Shown here piece after piece: positions 56,102 through 64,000 of a stretch of DNA of 64,000 bases. The position numbers were made by a program, and so were the translations under genes. Origin of the DNA: Brucella anthropi ATCC 49188 (GTDB lineage: Bacteria; Pseudomonadota; Alphaproteobacteria; Rhizobiales; Rhizobiaceae); assembly GCF_000017405.1 (NCBI RefSeq), contig NC_009667.1, positions 992,001 through 1,056,000 of the forward strand, written 5' to 3'. Within the stretch, counting starts at the first letter, position 1. Each line of letters opens with the position of its first letter. The notes beneath the pieces were generated by a model that searched no databases, was not told where the DNA came from, and saw nothing but the letters and a program-made list of their open reading frames with translations.

Positions 56102-57088
56102 TTATTCCAGACCTTCAAACAATGCCGTCGAAAGATAGCGTTCGGCAAAGGACGGAATGATGATGACGATGTTCTTGCCGGCGTTTTCCGGGCGCTTGCC
56201 GATTTCAACAGCGGCGGTCAGAGCCGCGCCGGAAGAAATGCCGACGGGAATGCCTTCGAGACGGGCCAACAGGCGTGCATTGGCAAAAGCGTCTTCGTTG
56301 GAGACCTGAACAACCTCATCATAGATGCTGGTATCGAGCGTCTTCGGGGCGAAGCCTGCGCCGATGCCCTGAATTTTGTGCGGGCCGGGTGCGCCACCGG
56401 AAAGTACCGGTGAATCCTTCGGTTCCACGGCGATCACCTTGAAGGACGGCTTGCGCCCCTTGATGACTTGACCGACACCGGTAATCGTGCCGCCGGTGCC
56501 GATGCCGGAGATCAGGATATCTGCTTCACCATTGGTGTCGTTCCAGATTTCCTCAGCCGTCGTGAGGCGATGGATTTCCGGGTTGGCCGGATTTTCGAAC
56601 TGCTGCGGGATGATTGCGTTCGGGTTGCCTTCTGCAATGGCTTCTGCTTCCGCGATAGCGCCCTTCATGCCTTTTGCGCCTTCGGTCAGAACCAGTTCGG
56701 CACCGAGAAGCTTCAAAAGCTTGCGGCGTTCCACCGACATGGTTTCCGGCATGGTGAGAACGAGGCGATAACCCTTGGCCGCAGCAGCAAAAGCCAGCGC
56801 GATACCGGTATTGCCGGAAGTCGGCTCGACGAAGACTGTCTTGCCCGGCACGGCGCGACCGTCGCGTTCCAGAGCTTCGATCAGCGCCAGACCGATACGG
56901 TCCTTCACACTGGCCAGAGGGTTGAAGAACTCCAGCTTGGCCAGAAGATTGGCTTCCACGCCCTTTTCCTTGGCGAACTTGTCAATGCGCACGAGCGGTG
57001 TATTGCCGATTGTGTCGAGGATGGAATCGTAAACGCGGCCACGGCCTGCGGTCTTACCAGCTTGTGGTTCGTTCAGGGGCTTGTTCAT
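56102..57088 (-). CDS. cysK: Cysteine synthase A
   Basis: O-acetylserine sulfhydrylase; PLP fold-type II. 328 residues. PLP lysine in [17 protein letters not shown], substrate loop [20 protein letters not shown], phosphate loop [18 protein letters not shown], and [17 protein letters not shown]-terminal tail of about 18 residues ([19 protein letters not shown]) precedes the enzyme. Single gene with palindromes upstream. Confidence 0.96.
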   Translation of the reverse strand: MNKPLNEPQAGKTAGRGRVYDSILDTIGNTPLVRIDKFAKEKGVEANLLAKLEFFNPLASVKDRIGLALIEALERDGRAVPGKTVFVEPTSGNTGIALAFAAAAKGYRLVLTMPETMSVERRKLLKLLGAELVLTEGAKGMKGAIAEAEAIAEGNPNAIIPQQFENPANPEIHRLTTAEEIWNDTNGEADILISGIGTGGTITGVGQVIKGRKPSFKVIAVEPKDSPVLSGGAPGPHKIQGIGAGFAPKTLDTSIYDEVVQVSNEDAFANARLLARLEGIPVGISSGAALTAAVEIGKRPENAGKNIVIIIPSFAERYLSTALFEGLE

Positions 57089-57178
57089 GGCGTGATCTCC
57101 CTATTTGTCGCGCAAAGTTTAAGTGGAAACTGCGCAAAAGCATAGTTGGGTACGTGCGCCCGGCACATCAAGTTTAGA

Positions 57179-57220
57179 AATTTATTCTTTATAATTGAAT
57201 AAATTGGAAGTAAATTCCAT
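57179..57220 (-). promoter_or_regulatory. Two palindromes upstream of cysK
   Basis: AATTTATTC (57179-57187), spacer tttataatt, GAATAAATT (57197-57205), directly followed by TGGAA-GTAAA-TTCCA (57205-57219). AT-rich inverted repeats of this kind are typical operators; sulfur or redox control is possible. No factor is assigned. Confidence 0.4.
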
Positions 57221-57261
57221 CATAATTGGGAGGGAGCGTATTAGCTTGGGGTAAAGCTTGA

Positions 57262-57275
57262 TTGATCCGCGTCAA
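57262..57275 (+). promoter_or_regulatory. Fnr/FixK-type box upstream of the universal stress gene
   Basis: TTGATCCGCGTCAA matches the Fnr/FixK anaerobox TTGAT-N4-(A/G)TCAA, and is a very common form (TTGATC-N2-GTCAA) in alphaproteobacteria. Its centre is 63 bases before the start codon of the universal stress gene, consistent with class II activation from about position -41.5. Confidence 0.75.
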
Positions 57276-57331
57276 TGCGTTGCGACGGGGAGGCGCGCAT
57301 CATCGGGTATCAGGCAGCCAGGAGAACATGA

Positions 57332-59202
<1,871 letters not shown>

Positions 59203-59226
59203 CAAGAAAATTTGTGGTGGAATGAA

Positions 59227-59311
59227 TGGTGCGGGTGGTCGGAATCGAACCGACACTCCTTTCGGAACCGGATTTTGAGTCCGGCGCGTCTACCAGTTCC
59301 ACCACACCCGC
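59227..59311 (-). tRNA. tRNA-Leu (anticodon CAA)
   Basis: Class II tRNA of 85 bases with genome-encoded CCA at its 3' end (59227-59229). Acceptor GCGGGTG/CACCCGC, anticodon stem CCGGA/TCCGG with loop CTCAAAA (anticodon CAA, reads UUG), a long variable arm and the T arm GGTTCGATTCC. Start 59311, transcribed leftwards. Confidence 0.96.
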
Positions 59312-59360
59312 ACATTTCTGCCGAAGCAGTTCGATATGGTCCAAAGGGACAGCGGGTTGG

Positions 59361-59389
59361 GATATACCGGCTAAACGAAACGAGGTCAA
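59361..59389 (-). promoter_or_regulatory. Promoter of tRNA-Leu
   Basis: Minus-strand TTGACC (59389-59384) and TATATC (59366-59361) separated by exactly 17 bases: a near-consensus vegetative promoter whose start site would lie about 45 bases before the tRNA. The remaining 59390-59573 shows only a weak hairpin (59550-59569). Confidence 0.7.
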
Positions 59390-59573
59390 TTGCTCAAAAG
59401 TGCAGCTTTCACTCCTCTTCAGACAGACGGCTGAAAGGGTAAGAAGTAACGACGTGTGATTCAATCAACCGCTCATCGTCACGGCAGCGTTCCAGTCAAC
59501 AAGCCCGTTCCTGATCGTGTCAGGCGCAGCAGGCTTTATGTGGTTGCGCGGCTTTGAGATAAGCCGCCGTCAT

Positions 59574-59675
59574 CTATCTGCGCAAGTTCGCTTCAACCAG
59601 ATTCCAGAAGACCAGCAAGGCTATGAAGCCCAGCAGGACGTAATCCAGCGTGCTGACATAGTGAAAATATTCCAT
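59574..59675 (-). CDS. Predicted 33-residue single-span membrane peptide
   Basis: MEYFHYVSTLDYVLLGFIAL then LVFWNLVEANLRR. A textbook SD (AAGGAGAT, 6 bases before ATG 59675) makes translation likely. One membrane helix (about 11-27) with a polar, charged tail; no lipobox. Comparable in size to accessory subunits of membrane complexes (KdpF, CydX type), but no such complex is adjacent. The next gene upstream, eptA, is on the same strand 229 bases away. Confidence 0.6.
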   Translation of the reverse strand: MEYFHYVSTLDYVLLGFIALLVFWNLVEANLRR

Positions 59676-59904
59676 GGCGCATCTCCTTCCCCGGGAGGGC
59701 GCGATAGCGTTTGAGCCAGACGGAAGCTTTTATAATTATCCGGGCTTCGGACACTTGTTCAAAGTGCCGGATTGCACCGGTGCGGACCTCCTCTTCCGCC
59801 TGTCCATGCGCTCTCCCAAGGCAAAGTGTATCACGCTTTGTCGGATGGCTCAAATTATTGGTTTGGCTAATATAATCAGCCATCTGCGCGCGATGCCAAA
59901 TGTC

Positions 59905-61539
59905 CTAGTTCGAGGTTGCGACATTGGCTTTCCGGCAGTTGGCAAAGCGGTCGAGCGCCTGATCATAGGCTGACGTTTTCACGCCCATCATGCCGATGAC
60001 CGTGTGGAACAGATTGTCGTGCGAAGAAGGGGCGGCAGCATCCTGTTTGACGCAAGCCGTGTCGAGCCTGGTGGCGTTCGCATAGTCCGGCGAGAACCAC
60101 GCGACGAATGGGATGTGTGTCTGGACGTCAGGCGCGATGAAATAGGGCGCTGCATGCAGATAAAGACCATCTTCGCCCAGCGATTCGCCATGGTCGGACA
60201 TATAGATCATGGCGGGGGCAAAACGGTCTTCGCTTGCCTTCAGGACGTTGATGATCTTCGATAATATATGATCAGTATAGAGGATCGAATTGTCGTAGGC
60301 ATTGACGATCTGGTCCGTCGTGCAATCGGAAAATTCGCTCGTGCGGCACTCTGGTTTGAACTTGGCGAATTCCGGCGGATAACGCCGATAATAGGATGGT
60401 CCGTGACTGCCTGTCATGTGCAGGACAATCGTGGCATTGTCATTAACGTCCTTCAGGTGGTCACGGAGCTGGTCGACCAGAATTTGGTCAAGACATTCGC
60501 CGCCTTCGCAATATTGCGCATTGTTTGAATTCTGCAGGTCGACCGTCGGTATGCGGTCCGAAACGCCCTTGCTGCCGGTATTATTCTCGTACCACGCAAC
60601 CTGCACGCCGGCATGATTGAGGAGGTCCATCAGATTTTCCGAGCTATGGAACTTGGAGCTCGAATATTCCTCGCGCGGAAAGGGCGAGAACATACATGGC
60701 ACGGAAACGGAGGTGTCCGTGCCGCAGCTTGTTGTGTTTGGAAAGGTAACGATATCCTGCTGCTTCAGTTCGGGATTGGTCTCACGCGGGTAGCCGTAAA
60801 GGCTGAAATTCTGGGCGCGTGCCGTTTCGCCCACCACGATAACGGTCAGGAGCTTCTTGCCGGATGCTATCGGCGGCAACGCCTGTTTTGCATCGAGGCC
60901 GAGCGGCTGCATGACGATCTGCCTGTCATTCAGGTCACGCACGATATATTGCACGGTGCTCTTGAGCGGTGTGCCGGGCATCAGCCGTTCCATGATGTCG
61001 GAGCGGTGTTCGCGGTACATCGAGGAGAAGCTGCCGTAATCGGAGCCGATAAGCGCGATTGCGATGGCCAAGCAGACGATGATCGAGACAGTATTGACCA
61101 GAAGCTTCTGCAGCAAAGGCCGGTGCTTCACACGGACCCAGATGATGAAAAGCGTGGGAACGACAGCATAAAGCAGCATATGCAGCAGAAAGCCCGTCGT
61201 TATCAGATGGCCCGACTCTGCCTTTGTCGTTGTGAGCGTTGCCTCGACCACATTGCGATCGATGATCGTGCCGAAAGTATCCGTAAAATAGGCCCCACCT
61301 GCGGCCACCCATATTGCGAAAATGAGAACAGGCTTGATGACATATTTTGCCGAGAAGGCCATCAGCACGGCGATATGGATGAGAAGGATGGCCGCTGCCC
61401 CAACAACCAGCTTTTGCGGATGGTCGGAAAAGTAGGCGATCAGCCGCTGCCAGAAGGAGCTATTGGTGAAAGCGAGGAGATAAAATGCGGTCAGGACGCA
61501 AAGCGTGCCGCTGGCGATAGTCGGGCGTGGAAATCGCAT
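59905..61539 (-). CDS. eptA: Lipid A phosphoethanolamine transferase, EptA family
   Basis: 544 residues from ATG 61539, the usual length. Five N-terminal membrane helices (about 8-175), then a periplasmic sulfatase-like domain with nucleophile Thr in VVGETARAQNFSLYGYPR, metal residues in YMSDHGESLGEDGLYLH and HMTGSHGPSYYRRYP, and Cys pairs for disulfides. Adds phosphoethanolamine to lipid A or core; masking of negative charge is linked to polymyxin resistance. A longer in-frame start at 61638 is not needed. Confidence 0.93.
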   Translation of the reverse strand: MRFPRPTIASGTLCVLTAFYLLAFTNSSFWQRLIAYFSDHPQKLVVGAAAILLIHIAVLMAFSAKYVIKPVLIFAIWVAAGGAYFTDTFGTIIDRNVVEATLTTTKAESGHLITTGFLLHMLLYAVVPTLFIIWVRVKHRPLLQKLLVNTVSIIVCLAIAIALIGSDYGSFSSMYREHRSDIMERLMPGTPLKSTVQYIVRDLNDRQIVMQPLGLDAKQALPPIASGKKLLTVIVVGETARAQNFSLYGYPRETNPELKQQDIVTFPNTTSCGTDTSVSVPCMFSPFPREEYSSSKFHSSENLMDLLNHAGVQVAWYENNTGSKGVSDRIPTVDLQNSNNAQYCEGGECLDQILVDQLRDHLKDVNDNATIVLHMTGSHGPSYYRRYPPEFAKFKPECRTSEFSDCTTDQIVNAYDNSILYTDHILSKIINVLKASEDRFAPAMIYMSDHGESLGEDGLYLHAAPYFIAPDVQTHIPFVAWFSPDYANATRLDTACVKQDAAAPSSHDNLFHTVIGMMGVKTSAYDQALDRFANCRKANVATSN

Positions 61540-61692
61540 TCCTGAACCTTCAAAATTCCGAAGTGGCTGTTGAGGATGGAGCTTCGCAGGGCTTCCGCAA
61601 AACTGCAATCGCAACATTCTTGCCGGATAATCCAGCATCGGAGATTCAGGACAGCGATTTCTGGGCTTTTTTAAGGTCGCTTAAACTTGCCC

Positions 61693-62979
61693 CTACTTCC
61701 TCTCGGTGAAGCTGCGGATGCGATTGCGCACGATGCGGGCCAGATTGCGAGTTCGCTGATAAAGATGAATCTGCGAGGCAGCCTGACGGACGAGCTTATC
61801 CGTGGACGGGTTGAGGCCAATCACCAGCGTTTCGATTGTCTCACGCTTGTCGAACAGCCGCATCATGACCGGATGATCGGGGACGGCGCAGGAATCGGTG
61901 CGGTTGATGTTGGGATCGTTCAGATGGTTCTTCACGACTTCGATCATGAGAAGTACGCCGGGCGACCAGGCGTTCAGGCTTTCGTCATAAGCTGTTTTCC
62001 AGGTCCAGGCTTCTCCTGAAACCGTAAAGACGATCAAAATGGCGATAACCCGTCCGTCGAGCTCAAGCGTGTGCACGCGCACGCAGTCGCGTTCAGCAAG
62101 ATTGTTGACTGCCTCGCGGGCGAAAGCCGCGCGAAACCGGTCGACTGCCATGGCGGTGCCGCGTTTGCCTTTCCAGCCACTCGCTTCCAGCGTCAGGAAA
62201 TGTTCGAACGCGTGACGCACATCGTCGGGCGTGCGGGCGACGCGATAGGCAAGCTCGCCCTTTTCGGCCAGCCTGCGCCACAGGCGATTGTAATCCCGGC
62301 GATGGTGTGCACCGATTGCTTGCTTGATATAGGCGTCGCCGTCCAGATCGCTCTCGAGAAAGGGACGCTCCTTCTGCTCTATGGCGACCAAAGGCAATTG
62401 GCGGCCCACCGCCACAGAACGGATCAGTTTTGCCGCCGGGCCGTTAGCCCGCATTTCCGGCAGCACAAGCACATTAGGCAATTTGAGATGCCTGCGCGCC
62501 AGAATGTCGAACAGGTCTTCCAGCACGCCGACAGGGTCATCGTGATCGATCAGTGGCGTGCCCTGCGGCCCGAACGGTGTCGACCATGCACGGATTACCG
62601 GTGTTGAAAGCGGCAAGCCAGGGCGTTCGATCGTATAGGGCATGACGAAGCGCAGGCGGCTGCGGATTTCGTTTTCGTCGCGCATGACCATGAAGCGAAC
62701 TTCGCGATCCTCTAGGCGCGGCATGGCTGGCGCCAGAAATCGTGCATTGAAGAACACGTTCGGTTCGATGGTCCGGTTGCTCAAGTGATCGAGCTCGTCG
62801 CGCAGTTCGAAGCCTGCTGCGGCGCCGTAGATTGCGAGTTTGCGCGGTATATCGCGGCTGTGAAGGCTTTCCTCCAGCTTTTTGACAGCTTCATGCGCCA
62901 AACCGCTCTCGGAGAGTTCCGAAACGATGTGAGCTGCATTTCCGCCTGCCGATTCTTCAAGCAAAGGTTTCGCGGCCAT
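61693..62979 (-). CDS. GNAT-type N-acetyltransferase (BioF2-like)
   Basis: 428 residues from ATG 62979, behind GGAGGGG. The C-terminal half (about 230-410) carries a GNAT/Acetyltransf_6-like fold as in CelD/FemAB-type proteins: HHRRDYNRLWRRLAEKGELAYRVA, FLTLEASGWKGKRGTAMA, YDESLNAWSPGVLLMIEVV. Often in exopolysaccharide or LPS loci. It starts on the flippase stop (TAATG), so the two are cotranslated, which suggests modification of a flipped glycan. Confidence 0.85.
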   Translation of the reverse strand: MAAKPLLEESAGGNAAHIVSELSESGLAHEAVKKLEESLHSRDIPRKLAIYGAAAGFELRDELDHLSNRTIEPNVFFNARFLAPAMPRLEDREVRFMVMRDENEIRSRLRFVMPYTIERPGLPLSTPVIRAWSTPFGPQGTPLIDHDDPVGVLEDLFDILARRHLKLPNVLVLPEMRANGPAAKLIRSVAVGRQLPLVAIEQKERPFLESDLDGDAYIKQAIGAHHRRDYNRLWRRLAEKGELAYRVARTPDDVRHAFEHFLTLEASGWKGKRGTAMAVDRFRAAFAREAVNNLAERDCVRVHTLELDGRVIAILIVFTVSGEAWTWKTAYDESLNAWSPGVLLMIEVVKNHLNDPNINRTDSCAVPDHPVMMRLFDKRETIETLVIGLNPSTDKLVRQAASQIHLYQRTRNLARIVRNRIRSFTERK

Positions 62980-64000
62980 TACAAAGTCCCCTCCGAGGTC
63001 TTGGTACGGTCTCGTGGAATGAGAATGAACATAGTTATGTGCAAGGTGCGTGATACGGCTGCCGAAAGAAGTGCCGCTTCCATCAGCATGGCAATAGCTG
63101 TCGAAATGGCGGCGCCTGTCAGGCCGAAGCGTGGTATCAGAACGAGATTGAGAATAACGTTGACAGCAAGTGTCACGGCATAAAGGAGCGCGCAGATATT
63201 CTGCTTTCCCGACATGTTGAGGAGGCTTTCTGCGGGGCCGACGCTGGCACGTGCGATCACCCCGATGATCAGGATGAACAGAAGCGGATAGCCCGCTGTG
63301 AAGGCCGGACCGAAAAGCCGCAGAAGCGGATAGCCCGCCAGCAGAATGACGGCGCCCAGAAACAGCGTCGGCCAGAACGTCCAGCGGACGGAGGCCTCGG
63401 CAAAACTTGCAAATTCGGCGCGATCGCCACTGTGCAGCAGGTCCGAATAACGCTGGGCGACGCTGGCCTTTACTGCGAAATAGACGAAATGGGCGAGCGC
63501 CATGATCTTCGTAGCCGCAAAATAGATCGCGACATGCTCGGGGTCGAGCGCGTGGCCAACCATCAGAACATCGACATTGATGAGCAGGAAGAAAAAGCCT
63601 TCCACGAGAAAAATCGGCAGGGCAACTTTCATCCATTCGCCAAGACGCTGGTCACGCGTTGCGGCGGGAATATCTTTTTCCAGTGAGCGGTCGACGGTCA
63701 GAAATTGTCCGACGGTGGTCAGCCACGTTGCGGCAATCGATACTGCCAGCGCGATAGTTGCACTGGAAGGTAATCCCGCTTCATGTGCGATGATCATGAA
63801 CAGGAGAACCAGAAGTGGGCGGACGATATAGCTTGGCGTCAGCGCCATCATCACCCAGGTGCGCGAGCGCGCAATGCCATCCAGCATATTGCCGAGCGTA
63901 ATCATTGGCAGGCAGATGAAGCCGAGGATGAACGGCACGAGATAATAGCTTGTGACATGGTCTTTGAGCAGGAGCAGCAGGCCCGCACCCAGAAGCGCGA
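62979..64000 (-). CDS. Polysaccharide/oligosaccharide flippase (MOP superfamily), N-terminus outside window
   Basis: Partial: open to the right edge. At least 340 residues of helical membrane sequence (nine or more helices), with PIFLVEGFFFLLINVDVLMVGHALDPEHVAIYFAATKIMALAHFVYFAVKAS and SGKQNICALLYAVTLAVNVILNLVLIPRFGLTGAAISTAIAM. Inverts lipid-linked glycans for surface polysaccharide. Its TAA stop overlaps the GNAT start. Substrate unknown. Confidence 0.85.
   Translation of the reverse strand, partial: ALLGAGLLLLLKDHVTSYYLVPFILGFICLPMITLGNMLDGIARSRTWVMMALTPSYIVRPLLVLLFMIIAHEAGLPSSATIALAVSIAATWLTTVGQFLTVDRSLEKDIPAATRDQRLGEWMKVALPIFLVEGFFFLLINVDVLMVGHALDPEHVAIYFAATKIMALAHFVYFAVKASVAQRYSDLLHSGDRAEFASFAEASVRWTFWPTLFLGAVILLAGYPLLRLFGPAFTAGYPLLFILIIGVIARASVGPAESLLNMSGKQNICALLYAVTLAVNVILNLVLIPRFGLTGAAISTAIAMLMEAALLSAAVSRTLHITMFILIPRDRTKTSEGTL

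Noticed and set aside
60613..61545. 310-codon plus-strand frame
   Set aside because: Antisense to eptA, whose catalytic motifs are all intact.
61693..63636. Single 647-codon minus frame joining the GNAT gene to upstream sequence
   Set aside because: The first 219 codons are another frame of the flippase; the GNAT protein starts at 62979 with a strong SD.

Overview
The window is a 64 kb piece of alphaproteobacterial chromosome. Protein sequences and gene order point to the Brucellaceae, most likely Brucella/Ochrobactrum. The evidence is the ftsK-lolA-xthA run, hemC-hemD-mitofilin-hemY, ftsE-ftsX-ydcF-plsC, argH-lptM-lysA-DUF4175, CtrA-type boxes and the short dispersed palindromic repeats typical of this group. 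Coding density is high and the content is almost entirely core housekeeping. I see no insertion sequence, prophage, CRISPR array or rRNA operon. One tRNA gene, tRNA-Leu(CAA), is present.

Layout. 1-11 kb: partial UbiH-type monooxygenase (-), tesB, amtB behind a sigma-54-like promoter, ftsK behind a CtrA box, lolA, xthA, an ABC-F ATPase with a possible leader peptide, then a cyclic-nucleotide-binding protein and an OmpR-type regulator (-). 11-19.5 kb: L,D-transpeptidase, purine permease, a MocR regulator divergent from an EamA transporter, a candidate EtfB lysine methyltransferase, EVE and YciI proteins, gpsA and tsaD. 19.5-25 kb: hemC, hemD, an alphaproteobacterial Mic60/mitofilin, hemY and a TerB-like protein. 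25-35 kb: MFS exporter, aquaporin, a small lipoprotein, ftsEX behind a CtrA box, YdcF, PlsC, ppa, YggT, ChaC and DUF2125. 35-45 kb: hisC-tyrosine pathway dehydrogenase, methyltransferase, hpt, DUF4175, lysA, lptM and argH. 45-52 kb: TlpA, LysE, UPF0178, EamA, YihY, SDR, HIG1, PduO and the queC-queD-queE operon under a preQ1-I riboswitch. 52-59 kb: etfB-etfA-hbd, a 42-codon ORF, cysK, a universal stress protein behind an Fnr/FixK box, and a trans-sulfuration enzyme with an SD-sequestering leader. 59-64 kb: tRNA-Leu, a 33-residue membrane peptide, eptA, a GNAT protein and a partial flippase.

The genes fall into cell envelope and division (ftsK, ftsEX, lolA, lptM, plsC, eptA, flippase), amino-acid and sulfur metabolism (lysA, argH, hisC, cysK, Cys/Met enzyme), tetrapyrrole synthesis, queuosine precursor synthesis and the electron-transfer flavoprotein branch of fatty-acid/amino-acid oxidation.

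The most interesting signals are regulatory or small: the preQ1 riboswitch; three TTAA-N7-TTAACC boxes; an SD-sequestering 5' UTR before the Cys/Met gene; a 16-bp palindrome between queC and etfB; dispersed repeats whose ends supply stop codons of neighbouring genes; three very short ORFs; and an EtfB methyltransferase candidate encoded in the same window as an EtfB with the matching lysine-rich loop. I did not find an obviously new multi-gene system.
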